A stretch of 40,088 nt of DNA from Candidatus Caccousia avicola (GTDB taxonomy: Bacteria > Bacillota > Clostridia > Oscillospirales > Acutalibacteraceae): positions 1 through 40,088 of the forward strand of contig DVGZ01000059.1 of the NCBI GenBank assembly GCA_018712435.1, written 5' to 3'. Every line of letters starts with the position of its first letter. The stretch's first letter is position 1. Both the position numbers and the translations under genes were made by a program. Shown piece after piece: positions 32,560-40,057 of this stretch. The notes under the pieces were generated by a model, which saw only the letters and a program-made list of their open reading frames with translations, did not search any database and was not told where the DNA came from.

Positions 32560-33599
32560 GGGGTATCCTCCTTTGTGTCACTGTCAATCAATCCGCCGCC
32601 CAGCACCAGCGCGCCGTCGTAAAACACAGCGGACTGGCCGGGCGTGACGGAACGCTGGGGTTCGTCAAAGCGCACGGCGGCACGCCCGCCGGGAAGCGGC
32701 GTGACCTCGCACGGCGCGGCGGGGGCGTGATACCGGATTTTCGCGCGGCAGCGGATCGGCCCGGCGGGAGCGTCAAACGGGATCCAGTTCACCCCGGAAA
32801 CCGTCAGCTCCGCGCGGTACTGGCTGCCCTCCTCGCCGAGCACCACACGGTTGCGGGCGGCGTCGAGCGCGGTGACGTACATCGGCTTTCCAAACGATCC
32901 AAGCCCCTTGCGCTGGCCCACGGTATACCGCGCCAGCCCCTGATGCCGGCCCAGCACGTTTCCCGCCGCGTCGACAAAATCGCCCGGCGTGAACGGCTCG
33001 TTTGCGTACCGCGCCAGAAAAGCGGCATAATCGCCGTCCGGCACAAAGCAGATATCCTGGCTGTCCGGCTTCGACGCGACGGGAAGCCCCGCCTCCCGCG
33101 CAACCTCGCGCACCTGCTCCTTTTCCAGCGAACCGATCGGAAACACAATATGCGCGAGCTGCTCCTGCGAAAGCGCGTACAGCATATACGACTGATCTTT
33201 TTTCGACGGCACGGCTTCCAGCAAAAAGCGCCCGTTTTCCTCGCGGATCCGCGCGTAATGCCCGGTCGCCACCGCGTCAAAGCCGTTGTCGAGCGCATAG
33301 CGGAGCATCGCCCCGAATTTCACGGCGCGGTTGCACAGAACGCAGGGATTCGGCGTGCGCCCCGCGCGGTATTCGGCGGCAAATACATCCATCACCTCGC
33401 GGCGGAATGTCTCCCGCAGCTCCACCGTGCGGTGCGGGATCCCCAAAACAGCGGCCGCGCGGGCGGCGTCCCCCGCGCCGTCCGCGTTTCCTTCGAGAAG
33501 AAGGGTCGCGCCCTCCACCTCATAGCCCTGCCTGCGCAGGAAAACAGCGGCGGCGGCGCTGTCCACGCCGCCGCTCATTCCAAGAAGGACCCGCTTCAC
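32556..33599 (-). CDS. mnmA: tRNA-specific 2-thiouridylase
   Basis: A 347-residue cytoplasmic enzyme that inserts sulfur at U34 of tRNA-Lys, -Glu and -Gln, using ATP and a persulfide relay. The PP-loop is LLGMSGGVDSAA (residues 5-16). The two catalytic cysteines are Cys86 in NPCVLCNRAVKF and Cys184 in DSQDICFVPDGDY. DAVATGHYARI and GRHQGLARYTVGQRKGLG are further family blocks. It starts with GTG; GTGA overlaps the stop codon of the upstream Cys-rich gene, and its own end overlaps the next gene. The three genes form a tightly coupled operon. Confidence 0.96.
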   Translation of the reverse strand: MKRVLLGMSGGVDSAAAAVFLRRQGYEVEGATLLLEGNADGAGDAARAAAVLGIPHRTVELRETFRREVMDVFAAEYRAGRTPNPCVLCNRAVKFGAMLRYALDNGFDAVATGHYARIREENGRFLLEAVPSKKDQSYMLYALSQEQLAHIVFPIGSLEKEQVREVAREAGLPVASKPDSQDICFVPDGDYAAFLARYANEPFTPGDFVDAAGNVLGRHQGLARYTVGQRKGLGSFGKPMYVTALDAARNRVVLGEEGSQYRAELTVSGVNWIPFDAPAGPIRCRAKIRYHAPAAPCEVTPLPGGRAAVRFDEPQRSVTPGQSAVFYDGALVLGGGLIDSDTKEDTP

Positions 33600-34084
33600 G
33601 GCCAGATCCCGCTGTCGTCCGCCGCCGCTTCCTCGTCCGGATCGTCCGGCAGAACGACAAAGCGTCTGCGTCCTGTAAAGAAATCCGAGAGAACGCCCGG
33701 GGCAGGCTCCTCATGCTCCTGCGGGCCGCAGTCCCTCTGGGGATCGCAGCAGGGGCAGGAATCGCAGCTCTCGCCGCAGCCGTCGCAGGGATCGTCCTGC
33801 GGCTCCGCCTGCGAAGCGATCTCCTCCATCTTCTCAAAAGCGCGGCGCATGCGGGCCGTGCTCTCCTCGACCGAGCGGCACAGGCGCTCCGTCTCCTCGT
33901 TCTGCGGATCGCGCAGATTCTCAAAGTAATACTTGCCCAGCGCCACATAGGCCCGCGCCGTGTTCTCGCGCTCGTTGCGGATCACGATGCGCAGACGGTT
34001 GATCACGGACGCACGGTGATTCTTCTCCACCACGGAATCTATGACTCTGGCAATCCCGTTTCCCAGGTTCTCCAAAAAACTCAT
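33596..34084 (-). CDS. Hypothetical protein with a cysteine cluster, first gene of the mnmA operon
   Basis: A 162-residue protein, not assigned. The N-terminal 90 residues are helical and charged (ENLGNGIARVIDSVVEKNHR, LRIVIRNERENTARAYVALGKYYFENL in parts), reminiscent of small coiled or four-helix proteins. Residues 100-119 contain seven cysteines (positions 100, 103, 107, 110, 112, 113 and 119), arranged as CDGCGESCDSCPCC, likely a metal or Fe-S site. The C-terminus is acidic. The frame extends further upstream, but the ATG at 34084 has AGGAGG about 9 bases before it. A TATAAT box lies at 34119-34124. The first four bases of mnmA overlap its stop codon. Confidence 0.82.
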   Translation of the reverse strand: MSFLENLGNGIARVIDSVVEKNHRASVINRLRIVIRNERENTARAYVALGKYYFENLRDPQNEETERLCRSVEESTARMRRAFEKMEEIASQAEPQDDPCDGCGESCDSCPCCDPQRDCGPQEHEEPAPGVLSDFFTGRRRFVVLPDDPDEEAAADDSGIWP

Positions 34085-34118
34085 CTCAAAACTCCTCCTT
34101 TTCGGGGTTCTTTTTTTC

Positions 34119-34124
34119 ATTATA
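34119..34124 (-). promoter_or_regulatory. -10 box of the mnmA operon
   Basis: TATAAT on the minus strand, about 35 bases before the first start codon of the operon. No good -35 box is seen. Confidence 0.5.
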
Positions 34125-34254
34125 TCGCATTCCACACCGGAATAACAGTATTATTTGTGTAATCTTTTTTTCCATACCTTTTTCTTTCCCTGTGATATTT
34201 TCGATCGTGCTCTCCATACTAAAAACCGGAAGTATTCCTTTTTAAATTCTGGTA

Positions 34255-34263
34255 TGTTATAAT
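34255..34263 (+). promoter_or_regulatory. Extended -10 promoter of the CpXC-asnB operon
   Basis: TGT-TATAAT is a perfect extended -10 element, about 79 bases before the CpXC protein start. The -35 region is weak. The leader between it and the gene contains short GC-rich dyads (GCCGCCGGGCGG region) but no recognised riboswitch. Confidence 0.6.
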
Positions 34264-34341
34264 AGGAACAGTTATGCCGCCGGGCGGATGCTTCCGCCGC
34301 GGGCGCAACCTGGGAGATTTGAAAGAGGTATCTATCATACT

Positions 34342-35340
34342 ATGTCGACAGAGATTAAAAAGGAAGTGAAATGCCCCGGCTGCGGCGCGATGTCGCAGGC
34401 GAGAATGTGGTCCGGAATCAACGCGGAGGTCAACCCAAACCTTCGCCTGAGCGTGCTGGACGAGTCTCTTTTTGACTGGACGTGCCCGCACTGCGGGTAT
34501 CAGGCGATGCTTGTCTACCCGTGCCTGTACCACGACAAAGGGCGGCGCTTCATGATCTACATTCTGCCGGGAGAGCCGGATCCCAGAAAGGCTGCCGGAA
34601 TCTCGGCGCAGTTTCCGCAGCTTCGCGGCGTGCGCAAGCGCGTGACAGGCTCTTTAGCCACGCTCAAAGAAAAAATCCTTCTCTTTGAGGACGGGCTGGA
34701 CGACCGCGCCGCCGAGCTGGTCAAGCTTCTTTTGGCGCTGGTGCTGGCGCACAGCACGGGAAAGCGCGTGGAACAGGGCTTTTACTGCTCCTGCGACGAG
34801 GAAAAGGATCGGATCGGCTTTTCCTTCTTTGTGGAAGGCGAGGAGGAACCGGTGCGCCGCATGACCTCCTTCGCCGCGTACCGGCAGGCGCTTTCCATCG
34901 CGGAATCCCTGCTTCCGCCCGACGGCGACGATTTCCTTCTGGTGAACCAGGCCTTCGCGCGCGCCCTGCTGTACCGTTACCGCCAGGGCGGCGAAATGCC
35001 GGAATCCGCCGAACCGCAGGCAGACCAGCAGATCCCGGCGGAACCCGAGCCGAAACCCGCGCCGGAGCCAGAGCCAACCTCCGTGCCGGAGCCGGAAAAG
35101 GAACCGGAGCAGCAGACCCAGCCCGAGACGGAACAGACTGCCGAACCGGAGCAGCTTCTCGGGCCCGCCGCCGATCCGGTCGCGAAGCCGGTGGCCGAAT
35201 GGGTGGGCAAGCCGATGGCCGAAACAATCGCCGAGGCAATGGCCGAACCGGATGACACACCGCAGGAAGCTCCAATGGATTTTGCGGCACTCGAAACACC
35301 AACCGGCGAGGAACCGCCTGAAAATAAGATGGGAGAGTAA
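34342..35340 (+). CDS. CpXC domain protein with a Pro/Glu-rich tail
   Basis: A 332-residue cytoplasmic protein. The N-terminal CpXC domain has CPGCG (Cys11/Cys14) and FDWTCPHCGYQ (about 48/51), a zinc-ribbon pair typical of this family, followed by LVYPCLYHDKGRRFMIYILPG. A second Cys pair is in YCSCDEE (about 153-155). From about residue 220 the sequence becomes a low-complexity tail of Glu, Pro, Ala and Gln (PEPEPTSVPEPEKEPEQQ and repeats). The CpXC family has no defined function. The gap to asnB is only 6 bases and the asnB ribosome binding site lies inside this gene, so they are one operon. The ribosome binding site of this gene is weak and distant. Confidence 0.87.
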   Translation: MSTEIKKEVKCPGCGAMSQARMWSGINAEVNPNLRLSVLDESLFDWTCPHCGYQAMLVYPCLYHDKGRRFMIYILPGEPDPRKAAGISAQFPQLRGVRKRVTGSLATLKEKILLFEDGLDDRAAELVKLLLALVLAHSTGKRVEQGFYCSCDEEKDRIGFSFFVEGEEEPVRRMTSFAAYRQALSIAESLLPPDGDDFLLVNQAFARALLYRYRQGGEMPESAEPQADQQIPAEPEPKPAPEPEPTSVPEPEKEPEQQTQPETEQTAEPEQLLGPAADPVAKPVAEWVGKPMAETIAEAMAEPDDTPQEAPMDFAALETPTGEEPPENKMGE

Positions 35341-35346
35341 CAGCCA

Positions 35347-37185
35347 ATGTGCGGAGTTTGTGGTTTTACAGGAGAAATCGTGGACAGAGACGCTGCCTTG
35401 CGCCGCATGACGGATGTGATTACGCACCGCGGCCCGGACAGCAGCGGCTTTCACCTCGGCCCCGGAATCGCGATGGGGTTCCGCCGTCTGAGCATCATTG
35501 ACGTGGGCGAGGGCGGCGATCAGCCCATTTACAACGAGGACAAAACCCTTGTGCTCACCTTCAACGGTGAGATTTACAACTACCAGAGCCTGCGCGCGGA
35601 GCTTCTGGAAAAAGGCCATGTGTTCACAACGAAAACCGATTCCGAGGTGCTGATCCACGGCTTTGAGGAGTGGGGCCCCGATCTGCTCCCCCGCCTGCGC
35701 GGCATGTTCGGCTTTGCGATCTGGAACACAAAGGACGAAAGCCTGTTCCTCGCGCGCGACTATTTCGGCATCAAACCACTGCACTACTGCGTGCAGGACG
35801 GTCATTTCCTCTACGGCTCCGAGATCAAAAGCCTGCTGGAATTTCCGGGCTTTCACAAGGAGTTCAACGAGCGCGCGCTCGACAGCTATATTTCCTTTGA
35901 ATACGTCGTCCCGCCCGAGACCTTTTTCAAGGGCGTGTACGCTCTCCTGCCGTCGCATTACCTGTGGTACCGCAACGGCAAGGTGGAAACGCACCGGTAC
36001 TGGGAGCCCAAGTTCCAGCCGGACGAGAGCATGACGGAGGAGGAAGCCGTCTCCGCCATCGAGAAGGTGTTTGAGGAATCCGTGGCCGCGCACAAGATCA
36101 GCGACGTGGAGGTCGGCTGTTTCCTGTCCTCCGGCGTGGATTCCAGCTATGTCTCCACCTATTTCAAGGGCCAGAAAACCTTCACGGTGGGCTTTGACTA
36201 CGGCGATCGCTACAACGAGATTGATTTCGCCAAAAATCTGAGTGAAAAAATCGGGCTGGAACACCATTATAAAGTGATCTCCGCCGACGAATACTGGGAC
36301 GCTGTTCCGAAGGTGCAGTATCATATGGATCAGCCGCTCGCGGACGCTTCCTGCGTCGCGCTCTATTTCGTCTCGAAGATCGCGAGCGAGTACGTCAAGG
36401 TTGTGCTCTCCGGCGAGGGCGCGGACGAGCTGTTCGGCGGGTACAACATCTACCACGAGCCGGACGATCTGGCCAGCTACCAGCGGCTTCCGCTGTTCCT
36501 TCGCCGTGCGGCGGCTGCCGTGGCAAAGGCGCTGCCCTTCTCCTTCCGGGGAAAAAGCTTCCTCATTCGCGGCGCGCTGCCGATCGAGGAAAACTTCATC
36601 GGCAACTGCTCCATGTTCACCATGGACGAAAAGCGCCGCCTGCTGCGCGACGGTCTGCCGTGCACCCGCCCGCAGACGCTCACCAAACCGATCTACGATC
36701 GCGTGCAGGGCCTGGACGACGTGACAAAGATGCAGTATCTGGACATCAACGTGTGGCTGGTGGGCGATATCCTTCTCAAAGCCGACCGCATGAGCATGGC
36801 CAACTCCCTCGAGCTGCGCGTCCCGTTCCTGGACAAGGAAGTGTTCGCCGTCGCCTCGCGCCTGCCGCGCCGCCTGCGCGTCAACAAGGAAAACACCAAG
36901 TACGCCATGCGCAAGGCCGCCATGCGTCATCTGCCGCAGGCCACGGCGCAGAAAAAGAAGCTCGGATTCCCCGTCCCCACGCGCGTCTGGCTGCGCGAGG
37001 AAAAATATTACCGCATCGTGCGCGAAGCCTTCGAGAGCGAGACGGCCCGCAAATTCTTCAACACCTCCGCGCTCGTTGCCCTGCTTGACGACCACTATCA
37101 TGGCAAGCACGACAACAACCGCAAAATCTGGACCATCTACGTCTTCCTCGTCTGGTACAACCTCTACTTCAAGGTTGAACCTTGA
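35347..37185 (+). CDS. asnB: Asparagine synthase (glutamine-hydrolysing)
   Basis: A 612-residue two-domain enzyme that makes asparagine from aspartate, glutamine and ATP. The class II glutaminase domain begins MCGVCGF with nucleophile Cys2 after Met removal, followed by THRGPDSSG, RRLSIID and FNGEIYNY. The synthetase domain has the PP-loop FLSSGVDSS (about 259-267), a known variant of SGGLDSS, and later VVLSGEGADELFGGY. Length and order fit the family. The 3' end is unusual: the last codons lie inside the palindrome CAAGGT-TGA-ACCTTG of a gene-end repeat, and the stop codon TGA (37183-37185) comes from the right edge of that repeat. A more specialised amidotransferase is possible, but the motifs favour true AsnB. 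Confidence 0.95.
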   Translation: MCGVCGFTGEIVDRDAALRRMTDVITHRGPDSSGFHLGPGIAMGFRRLSIIDVGEGGDQPIYNEDKTLVLTFNGEIYNYQSLRAELLEKGHVFTTKTDSEVLIHGFEEWGPDLLPRLRGMFGFAIWNTKDESLFLARDYFGIKPLHYCVQDGHFLYGSEIKSLLEFPGFHKEFNERALDSYISFEYVVPPETFFKGVYALLPSHYLWYRNGKVETHRYWEPKFQPDESMTEEEAVSAIEKVFEESVAAHKISDVEVGCFLSSGVDSSYVSTYFKGQKTFTVGFDYGDRYNEIDFAKNLSEKIGLEHHYKVISADEYWDAVPKVQYHMDQPLADASCVALYFVSKIASEYVKVVLSGEGADELFGGYNIYHEPDDLASYQRLPLFLRRAAAAVAKALPFSFRGKSFLIRGALPIEENFIGNCSMFTMDEKRRLLRDGLPCTRPQTLTKPIYDRVQGLDDVTKMQYLDINVWLVGDILLKADRMSMANSLELRVPFLDKEVFAVASRLPRRLRVNKENTKYAMRKAAMRHLPQATAQKKKLGFPVPTRVWLREEKYYRIVREAFESETARKFFNTSALVALLDDHYHGKHDNNRKIWTIYVFLVWYNLYFKVEP

Positions 37186-37620
37186 CACAAGTCGCGCACG
37201 CCGCGTCCCGCGGCGAACCATAGAGAAACACATCGACCCCCTTGCGATCTGACGTCGCAAGGGGGTCTTGCTTTGCAGCCCGCGGCCCATCCACGGAGCG
37301 GCACGGAAGGTGGGCTGTGATTTTCAGCGTGGTGCTAATTGACACGCTTCAGCGGCCCGGTGCTATCCGCAAACCCGCGTAGAGGCGTTCCCCCACCCAC
37401 GGAATCTTCCAAAATTATTTCCCACGCTAATTTTGGGAGATTCCCCTCACCAGCCGGCCAGTCTTGCGCGTCAGCGCAAATTTGGCCGGCCGTGACGGGG
37501 GAGAGGGGGCGCAAGCCTAACGTAGAAAACAAAGCGCGGGGTTCGAAGGGGCCAGGCCCCTCGCGGTTCTTTCCCCCATTTCTTGGCGGCAAGAAATGGG
37601 GGGCCCTCCGCGGCCTGAGC
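37170..37620 (+). repeat. Gene-end repeat, copy 2 (downstream of asnB), full hairpin array
   Basis: Opens with CAAGGT-TGA-ACCTTG (37170-37184), then ACACAAGTCGCGCACG, GGCGAACCAT and the hairpin 37235-37267. After a spacer come the stem around AATTTTGGGAGATT (about 37401-37444, one G-T pair relative to copy 1), the nested CCGGCCA / TGGCCGG stem, the GGGGC / GCCCC pair and the CCCCCATTTCTTG / CAAGAAATGGGGG stem. The order and most of the sequence match copy 1 at 30697-31205. A CTCCGCC-GCA-GGCGGAG hairpin follows at about 37631-37647. Confidence 0.9.
37235..37267 (+). terminator. Terminator-like hairpin of asnB
   Basis: GACCCCCTTGCGA pairs with TCGCAAGGGGGTC (short loop TCTGACG region), followed by TTGCTTTGC. 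It is the same module as after fucO. Confidence 0.7.
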
Positions 37621-37762
37621 GGAAAAGAAGCACTCCGCCGCAGGCGGAGCATAAGGCGGAAACAAAAAAACACAGCCGGTTAGATGGGTGCTCGTAAGAC
37701 AGTAATTCTAAAAAATTACTATTTTACGGCATCTGTCTGACAGGGTTGGAAACAACAACGAA

Positions 37763-37803
37763 AAGAACGATGTCGAGTCGCATGACCGGCATCGTTCTTT
37801 TTT
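37763..37803 (+). terminator. Intrinsic terminator upstream of DUF6061
   Basis: AAGAACGATG (37763-37772) pairs with CATCGTTCTT (37790-37799), followed by TTTTTT. No gene remains before it in the island, so it may end a transcript from outside or mark a truncated gene. Confidence 0.8.
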
Positions 37804-37837
37804 GCAACAAAATATTAGAATTACGGAGGTATTTACC

Positions 37838-38083
37838 ATGAAACACCTGTTATCTTGTGAATTTAACCTTGATACTGCTTGTGTAGAGCTTTGCTTTTCA
37901 GACGGCAGCATGGTTTCTATCGACACTATCGCTGTGGAAAATGAGGTAGTGAATAATATGTATCAACAGTCGGAACTCGACTATCTGATCTATAATGACC
38001 CTGCTGCATATACTGATTTAATCCTTAACGGCGATCCTGCTGTCTACCTCAAGACAGTTACGGAATACCAAAACCTTGATTGA
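37838..38083 (+). CDS. DUF6061 family protein
   Basis: An 81-residue small protein, recognised by its pattern FNLDTACVELCFSDGSMVSIDT, ELDYLIYNDPAAY and LILNGDPAVYLKTVTEY (read in parts). DUF6061 proteins are common on integrative elements of gut Clostridia and have no known function. GGAGG lies 8 bases before the ATG. The frame is open a few codons upstream, but the ATG at 37838 has the ribosome binding site. It is acidic, has no membrane segment, and is followed by its own terminator. Confidence 0.85.
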   Translation: MKHLLSCEFNLDTACVELCFSDGSMVSIDTIAVENEVVNNMYQQSELDYLIYNDPAAYTDLILNGDPAVYLKTVTEYQNLD

Positions 38084-38095
38084 TTTTTGGTGACG

Positions 38096-38139
38096 AACAA
38101 GAGCTGCCCTGCCATTCAGCGGAGCAGCTCTTGTTTTGG
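38096..38139 (+). terminator. Intrinsic terminator of the DUF6061 gene
   Basis: AACAAGAGCTGC (38096-38107) pairs perfectly with GCAGCTCTTGTT (38124-38135), followed by TTGG. The stem is strong and the T-tract short. Confidence 0.75.
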
Positions 38140-38194
38140 CAAAAATGCGTTCATGAAAAGTTATGCTTTACTTTGGTGAATTGGGAAACTAATC

Positions 38195-38223
38195 TTGAAA
38201 AATATGGTGCATTCTTGTATAAT
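38195..38223 (+). promoter_or_regulatory. Promoter of the GmrSD-type gene
   Basis: TTGAAA (38195-38200), a 17-base spacer and a perfect TATAAT (38218-38223). Confidence 0.85.
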
Positions 38224-38225
38224 GA

Positions 38226-38239
38226 TGTGTGTACACACA
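38226..38239. promoter_or_regulatory. Operator-like palindrome at the GmrSD start site
   Basis: TGTGTGT-ACACACA is a perfect 14-base palindrome that begins 2 bases after the -10 box, so it covers the expected transcription start. It could be a repressor site; no regulator is encoded in the visible part of the island. Confidence 0.5.
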
Positions 38240-38265
38240 CCGATTTACCGGAAAGGATGAAACCG

Positions 38266-40020
38266 ATGGCCGATACACATATTAAATATAACGATCACTC
38301 GATCAACTCCGCATTTAAGAACCACTACATTGTTCCCGACTATCAACGAGAGTATGTTTGGAAAGACGAACAGGTAGAGCAGCTGTTGGCAGACTTACTG
38401 GATGCCTACAATACCGATAGTCAAAAGGCTTATTTCCTTGGCACTATTGTAACTTATGACTCTGGCAGCCAGTTTGAGTTGATTGACGGACAGCAGCGCC
38501 TTACCACATTTTTTATTCTGTTGTGTGCGATCAAAAAAATCTACATAGATCATGGTGAACAAACCAGTGTTATTGAAAATTTAATTTATAGCCCAACTAT
38601 GAATAGTGAGGGTGATGTGATTAACTTGTATCATCTCCAGCTTCAATATGAAGATGCCGGAAATTGTTTGGAGCTGATTGAAAAAGGACAGGAACGACCG
38701 AACTATATCACACAATCGGGAGAAAGACTGTTCGACGCATTCAAGACGATCCAGGACTTTTTGCAGGAGCAATTCCCCCAAATCGCTGATTTGAAAAAAT
38801 TTGTTGTGTTTCTGCTAAACAAAACAAGCTTTATTCGTATTGAAACTTATGACATTTCCGATGCACTGAAGATTTTTGAAACAATCAACCAACGAGGCAA
38901 AGGGCTTGACCCGATGGATTTGCTTAAGAATATGGTTTTCCGTCAGGTTGACAGAAGCAAATTCAAAGAACTAAATATGAACTGGAAATCTATTACCCGT
39001 TCACTGGAAAAAATTGATGAGAAGCCGCTCCGTTTTCTTCGCTATTTTATCATGGCCAATTATGATACCTCCAGCGAAAAAGATGGGATTCTCCGTGAAG
39101 ATCAGATCTATACCTGGCTCAGCAATAACAACGTACAGTGCCATTATCAAGAAGCTCCATTTCAGTTTGTTCAAAAAATGGCACAAAATGTTGAGTTATA
39201 TGTTAAGTGCAGGATGCCCGATGATGCATCGGAAGGAAATGTACATTTGAAGAACATTCCTTTGCTGGCGGGTAAGTCCTATAAGCTGCACCTGATGCTT
39301 CTTCTTGCGGCTTCCAACATGAACTCAGAAGCATTTGCTAAATTTAAAAGCATTCTTGAATCTGTAGTTTATTATACGGTAATTGATAAAATAGCGACCA
39401 ACATCACAGAGCGAACTTTTGCATTGTGGTGCAGAGATGTTCGCAATATTATTACGGTAGAGGACTTGGATTGTTTTGTAAAGAACACTATTATTCCCAC
39501 GGTGAATGACTGGAAACTCGATAATAAATCCAACTTCCTTCGCTTGGGGTTGAACAGTATGCAGCAATATCGAATCAAGTTTATTCTCGGTAAAATCACT
39601 GCGTATGTAGATGCATTGAAATTAGGGAAAACCACGGTGGAGGATTTAACTACCTATACGGAAACAGCAGTTGAGATTGAACACATTATGCCGCAGACTT
39701 GTACAGATAAAGAGCTGTATGGCATGGATGAAGAAGAATTCTCTGTATATATTAACCGGCTTGGAAATCTTACCTTGCTTGAAAACACCATCAACAGATC
39801 AATCCAGAATGATGTTTACGCAAACAAGGCAACTTACTATAAACAGTCTAAATTCTACATCACTTCTTCTATCTCGGAACTGGTGAATTTAGGACAGGAT
39901 ACTGCTATCAACAGAACGAACTCACTGCTGTCCTCTTGGTCTGATTGGAACAAACAAGCCATTGAAGAACGACAAGAAATGTTCTATCGCTTAAGCGAAA
40001 TGATATGGGAGTTGCGATAA
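38266..40020 (+). CDS. GmrSD-type restriction protein (DUF262 + HNH DUF1524)
   Basis: A 584-residue fused protein. The N-terminal DUF262 (GmrS-like, ParB-related) domain has IVPDYQREYVWKDEQV (about 22-37), the nucleotide-site motif ELIDGQQRLTTFFIL (about 71-85), and ETINQRGKGLDPMDLLKNMVF (in parts, about 204-224). The C-terminal DUF1524 (GmrD-like) domain has an HNH nuclease core: VEIEHIMPQ (His near 472) and NRLGNLTLLENTINRSIQN (in parts) with the Asn near 500, then a Tyr/Lys-rich YYKQSKF. Relatives are type IV enzymes that cut modified phage DNA in an NTP-dependent way. The start at 38266 (MADTHIKYND) has GGAAAGG 9 bases upstream; the frame is open further but lacks a ribosome binding site. 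The target modification cannot be predicted. Confidence 0.92.
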   Translation: MADTHIKYNDHSINSAFKNHYIVPDYQREYVWKDEQVEQLLADLLDAYNTDSQKAYFLGTIVTYDSGSQFELIDGQQRLTTFFILLCAIKKIYIDHGEQTSVIENLIYSPTMNSEGDVINLYHLQLQYEDAGNCLELIEKGQERPNYITQSGERLFDAFKTIQDFLQEQFPQIADLKKFVVFLLNKTSFIRIETYDISDALKIFETINQRGKGLDPMDLLKNMVFRQVDRSKFKELNMNWKSITRSLEKIDEKPLRFLRYFIMANYDTSSEKDGILREDQIYTWLSNNNVQCHYQEAPFQFVQKMAQNVELYVKCRMPDDASEGNVHLKNIPLLAGKSYKLHLMLLLAASNMNSEAFAKFKSILESVVYYTVIDKIATNITERTFALWCRDVRNIITVEDLDCFVKNTIIPTVNDWKLDNKSNFLRLGLNSMQQYRIKFILGKITAYVDALKLGKTTVEDLTTYTETAVEIEHIMPQTCTDKELYGMDEEEFSVYINRLGNLTLLENTINRSIQNDVYANKATYYKQSKFYITSSISELVNLGQDTAINRTNSLLSSWSDWNKQAIEERQEMFYRLSEMIWELR

Positions 40021-40057
40021 CCTACCAGCAAAAAGAAGAGCTTTAGAGGTATTCACA

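Noticed and set aside
34654-37290. Minus-strand open frame of 878 codons
   Set aside because: Antisense to the CpXC and asnB genes, with no family motifs.
38080-38265. Longer start for the GmrSD-type gene at 38080
   Set aside because: This stretch contains the DUF6061 terminator and the promoter of the gene, and no ribosome binding site precedes the earlier start.
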